Notes: generated by a model not told the origin, from the sequence alone. 64,000 bases of DNA from Siphonodentalium dalli (GCA_032622095.1 CP136066.1:111373319-111437318); one strand, 5' to 3'; numbered from the stretch's first letter, positions 12,780 through 24,650 are shown. Program-made: numbers and translations.

Positions 12780-13245
12780 TGTTAAAATATTTACCTCCGT
12801 CAAAAACCGCCAGAAAGAATAGTAAAACATAGACAGAAATTGTTCTTATACCAATCAGAAATATGGCATAAACAGAATGTTATTGTCATTTTTCCCCCTT
12901 TGTTATGTAAACAAAAGCAAAAAACGTTACGTTACCTGGCTTTTGTTTAGATTCGGATATGGTAAACATAAAGAGCGTTATTTGTACTGTTTTCCTGATA
13001 TGGAAATAATAAAGAGCGTTTATATCATTTTTGTGTGATTAACCAATATAATTGCGCTGTGTTATGTAAACAGAAGCACAACGTCTGTAACACGAGCAGT
13101 CTCTTGTTTACGCACACCATCGTACGCCTTGACGACAATATACTATTTACGCGCTGATTATGTTTGGCATATAAACAAAACTATATATATTTTAATATTC
13201 CTTCTGTTGATGTCGATTTGAACAAATATGAATATTTCTGCAACG
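12780..13245 (+). repeat. Dispersed repeat family B, copy 1
   Basis: Shares an ordered set of segments with 21890-22340: GTCAAAAACCGCCA, then TTGTTATGTAAACAAAAGCA, GGTAAACATAAAGA, CCTGATATGGAA, AATAAAGAGCGTTTAT and GAACAAATATGAATATTT. A third partial copy lies at 23578-23660. Each full copy is about 460 bp. There is no coding frame; it is an old non-autonomous interspersed repeat of unknown class. Confidence 0.75.
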
Positions 13246-13299
13246 AACGCCGCCCTTCTGGACTGTAGAATTTTCATACTTCCATACATATTCCCCATC

Positions 13300-13600
13300 C
13301 CGATCCCCATATTTAATTTAACCCTCTACCCACCCTATCCAATCCATACCCATAAACCACCCTAAAACCCAAACATTTTCATAGCACAACCTTAATTGTT
13401 GCAAATCGATAACCCTAGCCCCATGCATCCATAGCCCTATCCACAGAACTTTATCCTAACCCAATAAATTACCCTGACCATATTGATAGCACTCGTGCAA
13501 ACCATATCCATACCATAAACCCTTACCATAACCCTTTCGATAAGTCTAATCATACATACAAGCCTAACCAAAACCAAACCCTTTGCATAACACGGTCACC
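13300..13600. repeat. Degenerate AACCC/CCCTA-rich low-complexity tract
   Basis: Strand-biased sequence made of ACCCTA, CCATAACCC, AACCCTAAA-like words. The same composition resumes at 14340-14435 and 16510-16610, on the far sides of the tandem element and the LINE. The words resemble TTAGGG telomere repeats on the other strand but are too irregular to call telomeric. Confidence 0.6.
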
Positions 13601-13604
13601 ATTT

Positions 13605-14333
13605 TATACGCCCTTTTGAAAAAAGGTCGTATTATGTAATCAGTCTAGCCGTCTGTCTGCCTGTCCGTCTGTCCATCCGTCCCTCCGTCTGTCCGTCCGT
13701 CCATTAACATATTTGATTTCGGAGCTATAACTCCAGTTTGGATTATTCTATCTGAACCAAACTTGGTATGTATCTTTCCCAGCTAAAGATACAGGCTAAA
13801 TTCCAATATGGGTTCCGTCCAATGGTTTTTACATGAGTTACTGCCCTTTTTCGAATTAGAATTTGACCTTCTGTTAACATTTTTTGTTTACGACCGATAA
13901 CTCCAGTTTGGATTATTTGATCTGAACCAAAGTTGGTATTTGTATTTCCCAGCTAACGATACAGGCCGAATTCGAATATGGGTTCCGTCCAATTATTTTT
14001 ACATAAGTTACTGCCCTTTTTCGACTTAGAATTTGACCAATTTCATAACATTTCGGTTTCCGACCGATAACTCCAGTTTTGATTATTTGATCTGAACCAA
14101 AGCTGGTATGTGTATTCTCCAGCTAACACTACATGCCAAGTTCATATATGGGTTCTGTCTGATAATTTTCACATAAGTTACGGCCATTTTTCGTCTTAGA
14201 ATTTGACCGCATTTTGGCATTGACATTAGGGGTATATCAGATATTCTTCAAGTGTAAGCCCAAAGTATTATTTTATTTTGCGGTAGTACAATTCGAAATG
14301 GCTAAAGGGCGTATTTTGCCACGCCCTAGCGAT
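13605..14333 (+). mobile_element. Tandem-bearing non-autonomous element (HINE-like architecture), copy 1
   Basis: It begins with ATACGCCCTTT in a hairpin with a GAA loop, then ATTATGTAATCAGTCT, then a GTCC/GTCT microsatellite (13652-13703). Three tandem units of 170 bp follow, marked by ATAACTCCAGTTTGGATTA at 13727, 13897 and 14067. It ends with AAAGGGCGTAT (14304), an inverted copy of the start, inside a hairpin GGGCGT...ACGCCC followed by CTAG. Subterminal inverted repeats, microsatellite, tandem core and 3' hairpin resemble Helentron-derived elements such as DINE-1 or the bivalve pearl elements; membership is inferred. Confidence 0.7.
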
Positions 14334-14440
14334 GTTCTTGTTAACATTAACCATATCCACAACTCTAGCCCAATTTATAAACCTGATCCTACCCATAACC
14401 TTAACCCTAAACATAACCCTGAAGTAACTATCGTCCAGTC

Positions 14441-16042
14441 GCACTTCTCAGTTGTATTTCTAAAGTCTTTGAGAAATGTATCTATAAAAGTCTCTCCACA
14501 TACCTAAGGGATAATAATCTCCTCACTAATTTGCAATCCGGATTCACTCCAAAAGATTCCACCGTATACCAATTAACTGAGATATACCAGTATATAATTT
14601 CAAATCTAGAAGGAAAGGAAATCAGATGCCTATTTTGTGATATTAGCAAAGCTTTCGACAAGGTTTGGCATAAAGGACTAATTTTCAAATTACAAAAATG
14701 TGGTGTAGAGGGGAATATTTTGACATTATTGTCTAGCTATTTGAGTGAGAGGAGGCAAAGTGTATGCATTGAAGGTGTGCAATCATCATGGAAACCCGTC
14801 CTGGCAGGTGTCCCTCAAGGGTAAATACTAAGCCCTCTTTTATTCCTAGTTTACATAAATGATATTGTGAATGACCTCACATGTAATATAAAGCTCTTCG
14901 CCGACGACACATCAATTTATCTATAAATAGAAGATCCAGATTTAGCGGCTGATGTCATGAATTCTGACTTAGAAAAAATTATGAGGTGGTCCAAACAGTG
15001 GTATGTCAAATTTAGTGCCCCTAAGACAAAATCAATGATAATATCGCGAAAAGATAACAAACCTATACACAAACCTTTAATAATGGGCGACGAAGTAATA
15101 GAAACTGTGTCTAATTATAAACATCTAGGACTGACATTCAACAACCATGGTAACTGGAGCCATCATGTAACTGAAATTCAAAAGAGAGCAGCCAAAAAAG
15201 TGGCTTTGCTTGCAAAGAACAAATTTGTCCTAGACAGGAGAACCCTTGAAAGAATTTATTTTGTTTATATACGTCCTATTTTAGAATATGCTTCTCCTGT
15301 TTGGGACAATTGTACTAATGGAGAAAGCGACTTGCTCGAAAAAGTGCAATATGAGGCAGCGAGAATAGTAACTGGAGCAACAAAAAGCTGCAGTAATGAA
15401 AACCTCATAAAGGAAACTGGATGGGAAAATTTGTCAGAACGTCGGAAAATCTCCAAATTATGCCAATTCTACAAAATGTTCTATAAAAGGACACCCTCAT
15501 ATCTATATAACTTAGTTCCGAGATCAACAGAGAATATGCACCGATATCCACTGAGAAAGCATCACCTAACTAACCCTTCTTGTGATACTGCGTCATACGA
15601 AAAGTCCTTTCTTCCCTCAGCCGTTGAGATGTGGAACACACTCCCAGACAATGTGCGGAAGTGTGAAACATTATGTGACTTTAAGTCGGCAATAGGAAGC
15701 ACGGATAATAACCGTAGAGAACCTTATATTTACCACTATTATTATTACTCACGCCCAGCGCAAATACATCACTGCAGATTGCGACTTGGTTGTAGTTTTC
15801 TTAATAAAGACCTGTGTGAAAATTTTCTCAGATCAAGTCCTCATTGTGTGTGTGGAAGTGATGAAACGGCGAATCATTTCTTATTCCACTGCCCATTATA
15901 CAGTAGACAAATAAACGAATGTCTTTCTGGTAGTTTGGAAAGAACAACCATTGAGAGCGCACTGAACGGCACGATTTCAAATAGTCTGAGCGAAAATATT
16001 TTTACATTTAAAACAGTCCAGAAATTCATAATCATGACATAA
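14441..16042 (+). pseudogene. 5'-truncated LINE reverse transcriptase (Jockey/CR1-like) with two stops
   Basis: One frame runs 534 codons from LLSCISKVFEKC to the final stop and is broken only by TAA at 14822 and TAA at 14924. The reverse transcriptase palm is clear: ISKAFDKVWH (motif A), GVPQG directly before the first stop, then ILSPLLFLVYIND, and FADD at the active site (about 14897-14908). The thumb and C-terminal region follow (RIYFVYIRPILEYASPVW), then a cysteine-histidine knuckle CVCGSDETANHFLFHC at about 15848-15895. The N-terminal endonuclease and first fingers are missing: similarity stops abruptly at about 14441, where AACCC-rich sequence begins, as in usual 5' truncation during target-primed reverse transcription. 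Assignment to the Jockey/CR1 side is from domain style; the clade is not certain. Only two lesions in 1.6 kb suggest a fairly young insertion. No poly-A tail is obvious. Confidence 0.9.
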
Positions 16043-16612
16043 CGCTTTTCGAGCTAACATATAAACAGATTATATGACACTGCCCAATACTAATGATTAC
16101 ATTAAGTAAATATCTAATATATGGAAATATTGAAATAGCTGATGACCGATACGACATGTGACACACAAATGTTGTATATATGCTTGTGTCTGTATTGCTC
16201 TTACGAACCCATTCTATGAAACCCATACTATAATATATTAAACATGGTGTAAACATTTAGTACATGAATATACCAATTCATTACCTGTCTCCGACAACTC
16301 CACGACGGGACGCGACTCGAGTAATGCAAGCATAATATTGCTTGCTTTGTCGCACCATTTTATATTATGTCCACCGATGATAAGGTCACTTGTGGAGACG
16401 GCATATATAAGCCATATAGGCTTACAGCCGAATCCACTCCCATACACAAGGAACATGGTAACATGAATTACCAATATATTATATTGTATCAAATTATTTT
16501 TGGGAATAAATATTATTAAACCAACCCTGATCTACACATAACCATAACTGTATCCTTAAACTTAACCCTTTACATAAATCTACATCTGTTCATAGTATTA
16601 ACCTTTCCTATA
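16043..16612. other. Unassigned; ends in AACCC-rich tract
   Basis: No gene recognised downstream of the LINE. From about 16510 to 16610 the sequence becomes rich in AACC/ACCCTT words, like the tract at 13300-13600. Confidence 0.45.
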
Positions 16613-17545
16613 GTCTGGTCGATAAACTAAACTTTTAGGCTCAACCTAGAAAAAAATTGAACTAAGTTGGTTTTTATTCTATTTTAAGAGGAATATCTCC
16701 TGTATTACATATCCAAAATCCGCTTTGAGCATTTTTTGTAATTCAAGATGACGTTCACGATAACAGTTGGTATCGAAAATTTCTAGCCGCCAAATTGGAC
16801 AATGAACATTCCAATTTGTGGAAAATTGAATAGCTAGTCCGATAAGACCCATAAGACTGAACAAGATCTCGAATTATGCGAGGAAAAATGATTTCAGAGT
16901 TTATGGCAAACTTTTGATAATAGACGTACGAATTCTCTCTAATGCATCTCGCGAGAGAGCAAGACAAAGGAGGGTCTCATACAACTGGTAAATCTGGACT
17001 TTTTGGGCGCCCAAAAACAGAAAAATAACGGTTTTATCCATACTGTTTGTCGCGAATCATGTGATATATGTGTAATTAAACAGTTAAGTGGGATTTAATA
17101 GAGATGTATTGACCTTTTATAGAAACCGAAATATATGTACTCAGAGTATATACTATAGAACAGTGTGTGAGCTATTCACAAAGTAGTGGGTAAAATGTGT
17201 AGATCCTATTTTCTTAAAATAATAGTCATAGTTGCCTCCGGTCAAGTGATGAAACGTGAATATTTCGCTTTTATCACAATAATGCATGGTGGCATACTAT
17301 GGACGCAAATTATCAAAATACAAAGGTGTACCATAGACTATCTTCAGTAAATTCTCAACTTAACCAAAAAAGGCTACACACTCTGTGACAGTGACTGCCT
17401 TTATACCTGGAAATAAAATGTGCTTATATGTTCACTAAGGCCACACATACGTCGAAACGTACTACGTTTTCTGCAACCGCCTCACCGCGCGTAACCCTTT
17501 CTCCCTGATGTTACACATGCCTGCTACACACAAAACCACAAGAAA

Positions 17546-17945
17546 ACCATAGTCAGAAATGGTAACGCCACCAAGATCATATTATTAGCCATAAATATAA
17601 ATTATAATATAAAATATATTGGTTACATGAATGCACCGCCTCAGAATTCCGTTAAAACAACTAATTCTTCAAATTATTACAAAAAACTACGGCTTATTAC
17701 TGCAGGTTTCTCATTCACCACACCAGAAAGCTTCTAAATGCGGATAAAAAATCGGAGGTATTGTGTTCCCGCCAAGAGTGCATGGCCCAGCCATTGTTCA
17801 TACCTAAACGTCGAAAGCAATTAACGCGGTCATAGTGGTTACATACTGCAACTATAAGACATCCAGCGAATACACACCCCACGAAAACCCGAAATGTGTT
17901 GTCCTGCGAGATATCCCATCGCTATAGCTCAATTTGACACGGCCA
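17546..17945 (+). repeat. ~400-bp dispersed repeat, copy 1
   Basis: Reads colinearly with the reverse complement of 48292-48695, for example ACAATACCTCCGATTTTTTA on the other strand and CGGAGGTATTGTGTTCCCGC here. Identity looks about 90% by eye over most of its length. Non-coding. Confidence 0.8.
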
Positions 17946-18774
17946 GATTAGCCTTTCCACAATATCCTAAAACAATAAAGCTTCTCAAATCATGGGCATA
18001 GTCAATAGAACTTTCACGAACTTGGACATTCCAACTGCAGCATTTACCACACTCAGGGTCGCAGTACAACTGTAACGCGTCCCAAAATAACCGCATTCTG
18101 GGCAGCACTACAGCTTTTAAAGCGACCCAATCTATTTATAAAACCTACATCGGCCCACGTCTTTCTAATATTTGGCCAACAGTATACACCGGTAGCGTTA
18201 ATAAATAGCAACATTGAGTGAATGGTTAACGCAGAAATAATAGCTTTAAACGCTGATGGCCTGATATTTAGCCAAGGTACGTGGGTAGCAATGGCAAGAT
18301 ACATATGTATTGTCAAACAACACGATGTTGAAAACTAATATTGTGCATTGCGTGGTAGCATATTTCCATTGTAAAGTGCCGAATGAAATAACTTGAACAA
18401 AATTGTATACTAAATAACCGGTTTGGTAGCAGCATAAAAATTGGTCTTAAATAAAATGTACGATGTATCGTCTCTTCGATCTGGTGAAATGGGGTGCTAA
18501 TATAATAAAGAAAGGAGTGTTTCATTACAGTATAATCAGCATTACGACATAAGTGTATGGTTTGTTATCACGGAGAGTGTTGAAATTCCGGAAATGTAAC
18601 TATTATTTACACCGCAAGGGTGTGCACTTCATTTTCAGTGTTACATTCAATAATTAATCATAAATCCAAACGAAACTACCACGGACTGTGCGGCGGCGAA
18701 ACATTACTTCGTGTGTTGCATGCACGCAATAATTTGTTTTTGGCCCGACTGTTGGATGTATTCTAAGCAGAAAC

Positions 18775-19075
18775 CCCAAACTTTACAGACGTGAATCATT
18801 GGGTTTAACTTGCGTTGCAGTGACCAATAATTCCGTCATATGGATATGTGTTAATGATATGTGTACCTTTAAAGATATTTAACCAAATACTTGTAAATTT
18901 CCAATACGTATTTTCACTTCTAGGTGGTTATCCAATATGTTGCTTTAGTCGCAGCATGACTTTGAGTTGCGGACATTTTGACAGCCATTTCATGGCCGCG
19001 ATTGCATTATTTTCTGTCCTAGTCACTGTATTCGCTCCCGTACTCTGATTTCACACAAACGGGTATATATCGGGT
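18775..19075 (+). repeat. ~300-bp dispersed repeat, copy 1
   Basis: Shares AATCATTGGGTTT, ATATTTAAC, AGGTGGTTATC, TGACAGCCATTTC and GGTACTCT-like segments in the same order with 56040-56305. Divergence is substantial, so the family is old. Non-coding. Confidence 0.65.
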
Positions 19076-19620
19076 GGAGGAGTAAGGCGTTCAGATGTCG
19101 CCGATGAGTGATATTGTAGAAAACCCTACTTCCCAAGACCGGAAAAATGGCATTTTTTAAAGAGCTGTAAAAATAATTGGTCACAGCGGATTTTAGCGGA
19201 TTGTGGATATGTTACAGAGGATATATTCCTCTACAAACTGAAATAAAAACCAACTTAGTCCAATTTTGTTCTAGGTCAATCTTTTTATCGACCAGACGAC
19301 AAGTGTATACAGTCATGCGGGCGGATTTTCCTATATGTGAACGCATATAATATCGGGCGCTCAATCCTGATTAACTCATTACCCATTCATTCGAAAAGTA
19401 AGAAAATTTCACTGAATTTGCGCATGGACAGTACCCACCACATTCACTCGTCAAATTTGTTTTATCTGGATTCACGATTTTTACATTTTTCTCCTTTACG
19501 AATTTCACTGGAATTTTCCAAAAGCCTCAACCCACCCCGATGCGTGCTCTCCGTTAGGAGGATTACTTTTATACCACGATAGTCAAACTTCGGGATTGTA
19601 TCTAGGGTATACCGAAGTAC

Positions 19621-19955
19621 CTGCTCGCGCATTTAACTCGCTCCTTCATTAGCCTGTTTGGATTTGGCGGGGAAATGGCCGAATTTAACCTTTTGCCATC
19701 GATGGCCCTGGGGGAAAATAATTTTAGACGGTCGATACCAGTCAAATCGCTCTTTCCATTGGTAATAAGCAATAACAATATGTTCTCGCTGGACATATAA
19801 AACTCGTGCTGCGCCTTATGGATAAATAGTCCTCTTGTTAGCACATATATGCCAACTAAAATACAAAACAAAACGATAATAAAAACTACAGTTCTAATTG
19901 GACGATACACACGTACGTCAACGAGAGATACAAAGTTATAGTCTGTCGAACACTG
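19621..19955 (-). CDS. Possible exon of a type II membrane protein
   Basis: An open frame on the minus strand contains a short basic N-terminus (VYRPIR), a strongly hydrophobic run TVVFIIVLFCILVGIYVL, then a hydrophilic stem-like segment. That is the layout of Golgi glycosyltransferases and sulfotransferases. A candidate acceptor (ACACTTCAG) lies just upstream on the minus strand and a candidate donor (GAGCAG then GTACTT) near 19621. No ATG is present at the start and no catalytic motif is seen, so this may be chance. It is on the opposite strand to the sulfotransferase exon at 57 kb. Confidence 0.2.
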
Positions 19956-20138
19956 AAGTGTGACTTACTTGCTTTCAAATTATAAGGGTTAGTGATGTGT
20001 CATTGTCGGTTTGTTGGATTCCTCGTTTATTGACACACACGCACCGAGTCGTGGTGGCACAATATAGGTGGAAGGCTTATCCTGATACAGTTAACGAGCC
20101 ATGCATGACAGCAGAACTGCTTCTCGTGGCACATGCTT

Positions 20139-20545
20139 TTAAATATACATAATCCGATTCGATGGTCCCGGTATCATGCACCAGATTACAGCAACAACAA
20201 CAATTTTTTTTCAAAAGACGATTCAGTTATCAGAATCGATTATTTGCCAAAAACATAATGCTATAATGACTGTCAACTATGGTATAAAATTCCCCAAAAC
20301 GTGTTATATATGAACCTTTTGTTCAACGTAATTTGGTATCGAGAGAATGTCAACCGGTCGTCAAATATGTGCTAGGCCGCTAAATATTCCAGGTGGTGAA
20401 AAATAACAGATTTCAAAAATCGATATCTGATAACTTTGAGCTTTGATGGATGGATGGGTTTCGTCGACTCGAAACAAATACTTTTTACAACCGAAGCCAA
20501 AGAAATAGTAATTTTGGAGAGTTAATTCGGGTTAGTTATCTTTAA
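20139..20545. mobile_element. TTAA-flanked MITE, family A copy 3
   Basis: TTAA lies at 20139-20142 and 20542-20545. The left end contains ATAATCCGATTCGATGGTCC, also found in copy 4; the right end reads GGGTTAGTTATCTTTAA. Shared interior: CAGCAACAACAACAA, TATCAGAATCGATTA, TTGTTCAACGTAATTTGG, ATTTCAAAAATCGATATC and CCGAAGCCAAAGAAATAG. 407 bp, non-coding. Confidence 0.8.
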
Positions 20546-20947
20546 TTTACTGGTTGAGGGTTAAATTTACTGCACAACTGCGCAATGTCTCCGTTTGAAC
20601 CTACATCGCTAGATACCGTTGAAAGATATGTGCAAAGGATATAGAAGATAACCCATATGATCTCGATAATATTCCATGAATAGTCATATTTGCATGACAC
20701 GAATATACAAACGATATATACTTGGGCTCCATTAAAATAACCACGAAAGAAAGGCAAACTCTGTTTCTCGCGAGCCATATCATAGTAATGTCAGTTTTAT
20801 TTTGGCGACGAAGCCAGGTAGATGGTTATTATCACTTGTGAATTACTCCACTGCAAATAGAAACCGCCGGCTCCCGGAAAACAATTGACAAACTCGCCCA
20901 GATACACGAATCATGTTACTGGCATTCATTCGCGTGGACTACAAATA

Positions 20948-21043
20948 TGCGATTATCGTGATTCGAACTAGCTTCGCCGTCACTTAACGGTTTATGTGTG
21001 CATAATGCACCCTGCACGTTTGCCAACTAAACCACCGGGCTCC
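20948..21043 (-). repeat. tRNA-derived SINE head
   Basis: On the minus strand the sequence starts GGAGCCCGGTGG and contains an A-box-like TGGTTTAGTTGG (complement 21023-21034) and a B-box-like AGTTCGAATC (complement about 20960-20969), 53 nt apart. A/B boxes of RNA polymerase III with a degenerate body point to a tRNA-derived SINE and not a functional tRNA: no full cloverleaf or clear acceptor pairing was found. Confidence 0.5.
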
Positions 21044-21185
21044 ATACACAACATATACTACCTATGATAATTGAAGCTTACAGACATGTTCATAACCAAG
21101 AGCAACTACCTATTGTGCTATCACGACTCGGTACGTATATCATAATAAACCACCCACATATTGTACCACAGACTCTTAAAACAAT

Positions 21186-21600
21186 AGATACTCCAGAGTA
21201 CTTACGTAGGTATTGAACTTGTCCCGCGGGGAGTACCAAATACCAATTATTGTTGGTATTCTGGAGTACCAAATATTGTTGGTACTCTGGAGTACCATAT
21301 CTTTTTGGTACTCTGGTATACCAAATATGGTCTGGATTACCAATTATGACTCTGGATTACTAAATATTGTTGGTACTCTGGAGTACCAAATAGTGTTTGT
21401 ACTCTGGAATACCAAATATCCAGGTACTCTGGAGTACCTGCCCAGGTACACTGGAGTACCAATTATCAAGACAGGTACTCTGTGTACCTGTTCGGGTACT
21501 CTGGAGTACCAAGTATCTAGGTGCCATGCATAGTACCTAGATATTTGGTACTCCAGAGTACAAATATATAGGTACTATGTGGAGAACCTGCCCAGGTACC
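21186..21600. repeat. Palindromic minisatellite, GGTACTC-TG-GAGTACC
   Basis: About a dozen copies of GGTACTCTGGAGTACC and variants, separated by AAATATTGTT-like spacers, repeat every ~25-35 bp. Copies near 21545-21560 are also seen as CCAGAGTAC. The core arms GGTACTC/GAGTACC are perfectly inverted. The open frame across the array is a repetitive by-product and is not annotated. Confidence 0.9.
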
Positions 21601-21889
21601 AAGCCCTCGAAATTACGGAAAATGTTGCATGTTAGTTTCCAAATTTTGCCATGGCGTTTAAACATCGAATTGAGTACAAAACCCCGATCGATGTTCTTCG
21701 AGATCATGTTATCAGTTATATGGACTAACTTGCATAGTGAAAAATGAAATAATCCGAATTATGTTACTTTTATTAGTATAGAACCTTGATCGTGTTTTTA
21801 TACTTAATTCAAGGTTTAATACCTCGATTTCAGGATTTCCCTGACCTGTTCCCTGCACGTGGAGTTAAATCTGTCTGAATGTCTCAAAT

Positions 21890-22340
21890 AATCGGCCAAA
21901 TATTTCCACCCGTCAAAAACCGCCACAAACAGAAAGAACATCAAAATGTAGACAGACTTTGTCCGTATACAAATAAGAAATATCGCATAAACAGTATGTT
22001 ATGGTCATATGTTTCACCATTGTTATGTAAACAAAAGCATAACAAGTTACTTTTCTGGTGTTTGTTTATATTATGATGGTAAACATAAAGAACGTTCTTT
22101 GTTGGTGAATTCCTGATATGGAACTAATAAAGAGCGTTTATGCCATTTGTGTGTGATTAGCCAGTCGCATTGTGCTGTCTTCCGTAACACAATCAGGCTC
22201 TTGCTTAGGTAAAATATAGTAGGTCTTTATGAGTACATGTTGTTTAGGCGATGGTCATGGTATATATGAACGAAACTGTATGCGTTTTAATGTTTTTCTG
22301 TTTACGGTGATTGGAACAAATATGAATATTTTCGACAACT
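21890..22340 (+). repeat. Dispersed repeat family B, copy 2
   Basis: Colinear with 12780-13245: CCCGTCAAAAACCGCCACA, TTGTTATGTAAACAAAAGCA, GGTAAACATAAAGAACG, CCTGATATGGAACTAATAAA and TTGGAACAAATATGAATAT in the same order. Confidence 0.75.
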
Positions 22341-22380
22341 AAGGCCTCACGTGCCTTTAATGTGTGTGTAATAATATATT

Positions 22381-23585
22381 AAAGTAAACATAAATCAAAC
22401 ATCTTAAACAGGTCTGGGTCAACCACCAATCGATCTATAATAACCCGATAAATCAAACGCTACTTTGCGATAAATTGCAAACCTTTGTGAATCGCAAACT
22501 ACTTTGCAATAAATATTTGCGATTTAGTGCAAAGGTTTTCGATTTATCACAAAGGTTTGCGATTAATCGCAATGGTTTGTGATTCATCGCAGATATATTT
22601 TTATGAGTTACACTAATGGGCTTGAACTGTATAAATATAAATCAGACATCTTCAACGGGTCTGGATGAACCACCAATCGATCTATAATAGCTCGATAAAT
22701 CTCAAACTACTTTACAATAAATCGCATAACAACTTTGCGAAAATCACAAACATATTGGTGATAAATCACAAACTACTTTGCGATAAATCGCAATCTAGTT
22801 GGTGATTTATCACGAAGGTTTGCAATTAATTGCAATGGTTTGTGATTTATCGCAAATATATTTTTATGTGTTTCCACTAATGGGCTTGAACCATATAAAC
22901 ATTATACATCAGACATCTTAAACAAGTCTGGGTGAACCACCTATCGATCTATAATAGCTCGTTAAATCGCAAACTACTCAGCTGAACTATTTTACGATAA
23001 ATCACATAACAACTTTGCGATAAATCACAAACATATTGGTGATAAATCATAAACTACTTTGCGATAAATCGCAATCTACTTGGTGATTTATCACAAAGGT
23101 TTGCGATTAATCACGATGGTTTATGATTTATCACAGATATATTGGTATATGTTGGCACTAATGGGCTTGAACTGTATAAACATTATAAATCAGATATCTT
23201 AAACAGGTCTGGGTGAAGCACTTATCGACCTATAATAGACCGATCGGTCTACACTAGCCAATCGGTCTAAAATAGACCGATTGATCTTTCACAGCCCGGC
23301 AGCATGCATAAGGGGGGTTACTCTAAGCTGTTCTATTATTATCTTTCAACCAATACTTAAACAATATTAATTCTGATTTCTTTTGCAAGACACCGAATAA
23401 TTATTTACTGAGAATATTCAAAATAAACATATACAAATATTCAAACAAACAGATTTCATTAGTCAAGAAATATAGAGTTCCCTCTATTACAACAGGGAGC
23501 ACTGTGTCAGGAAGACCGATAGCCTATGTTAGCCATAACAGGCTATAATAGATCAATTTGTGGTTCACTCAGACCTGTCTTTATA
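22381..23585. repeat. Self-complementary tandem array of ~245-280-bp units
   Basis: CAGGTCTGGGTGAACCACC-like sequence occurs at about 22411, 22655, 22926 and 23206, and inverted at about 23560. Between these, GCGATAAATCGCAAA and its inverse recur many times, so almost any part of a unit can pair with another. A cluster of GACCGATCGGTCTA palindromes lies at 23235-23290. The array sits between family B copies at 21890-22340 and 23578-23660 and may have inserted there. Non-coding. Confidence 0.8.
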
Positions 23586-23660
23586 CCCATCATAAATATC
23601 GCGTAAATAGTATGTAATTGTCAAGTTCGTACGCTGTGTTATGTGAACGAAGCCAAATTC
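23578..23660 (+). repeat. Dispersed repeat family B, partial copy 3
   Basis: Carries ATAAATATCGCGTAAATAG, then TGTTATGTGAACGAAGCCAAA, matching in order the middle of copies 1 and 2. Confidence 0.5.
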
Positions 23661-24540
23661 TGTTCCAGAACCTGTTGTAGAGTACGTAAATAGTGTGCGA
23701 TAAGCAAACTACTCAACAATGGGAAGACCACACTAATGAACTTTGGTTAATTAAAACTGACAACATACCGTTATAGCGCTCACTAATCCTCGCCGCAAGA
23801 TTTCGGTGTTCAATGGGCCACTCACCCAAAAAATTCGCCACGGTGTTGAGTGTTTTGCTTATCGTACACTTCCTATGTACTGTACCGGCATATAAACAAA
23901 CGCTCAGCACACACAAAGAGAGCATAATGTATGATAAATTTTGGTACAGCCATGGTAAATAAATTATTCTCCATACGCATCTACGAGTTGATGTCATTGC
24001 ATGATCACCAGACCCATATATTGTAACATTTCGCGAATATGGTTTCCAATTATGGAAGAGGTTATTTCCTAGCGAAGCGGGCTCGGAATTGCCGAATCGT
24101 TGAGAATGATAGTCACACATGTTGTGATACGAACATGATGCATCTGACATTGCATTGGTCTGCATGTATGTATACAACTATGCTCCAATTAATGGACCCC
24201 TCCCCTTTAACGATATTACTGCGTTACTCGACCAAGTTGATGCCATTAACCGTTTTCAATATTTCATAGAATGTTTATATGAATTTTATGTTATTTTTTA
24301 AAGTCAACATTATAACAAGCACAGAGAATGTATACATATTTCTGGCATGGCTTGACGCTGCATGATGCAATTCCGAATGTCGGTCAGTGACCAATTGATT
24401 AAACCGTAAAATTATTATTATTTGAAACATTATTTTTTGTATAGTTAACGCGGCGCCAATACGGCGAAGCAACACAAATACTTTAAAAATGTACGTACTG
24501 TGTCCTAAGTGCGACGTCGGAATACAGCGGGCATCTGACC
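23661..24540. other. Unassigned
   Basis: A 154-residue minus-strand open frame (23713-24177) shows no domain, signal or family resemblance and is not called. No repeats recognised. Confidence 0.4.
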
Positions 24541-24569
24541 TTCCTTTTGGGGGGGGGGGGGTTCGGGTC

Positions 24570-24650
24570 GCTTCGGTGGCCGTGTGGTATTGCCGTGTGG
24601 AATTCGCAAGGCGCGCTCGATGTCACGGGTCGGGGTTCTAATATCACACA
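24570..24650 (+). repeat. tRNA-like (SINE head) sequence
   Basis: GCTTCGGTGGCCGTGTGGTA resembles the 5' end of class II (Leu/Ser-like) tRNAs, with an A-box-like TGGCCGTGTGGT at 24577-24588 and a B-box-like GGGGTTCTAATAT at about 24632. The body does not fold into a convincing tRNA, so a tRNA-derived SINE fragment is likelier. Confidence 0.4.

Larger units (their letters stand above)
16613..19297. mobile_element. 2.7-kb element with ~125-bp terminal inverted repeats
   Basis: The left end GTCTGGTCGATAAAC (16613) and right end TTTTTATCGACCAGAC (19297) are inverted, and complementarity continues inward for about 125 bp (AACTAAGTTGGTTTTTATTC against AAAAACCAACTTAGTCCAAT). The interior holds two segments seen elsewhere: 17546-17945 (inverted copy at 48292-48695) and 18775-19075 (direct copy at 56040-56305). 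No transposase frame was found, so it is non-autonomous or decayed. No target duplication is evident. Confidence 0.65.

Noticed and set aside
13300-13600. Interstitial telomere
   Set aside because: No run of exact TTAGGG/CCCTAA units; only degenerate words.
20948-21043. Functional tRNA gene
   Set aside because: A and B boxes are present, but acceptor and anticodon stems do not pair convincingly; SINE head preferred.
23713-24177. 154-codon minus-strand frame as a gene
   Set aside because: No family features, several overlapping frames, start and stop in repeat-like sequence.
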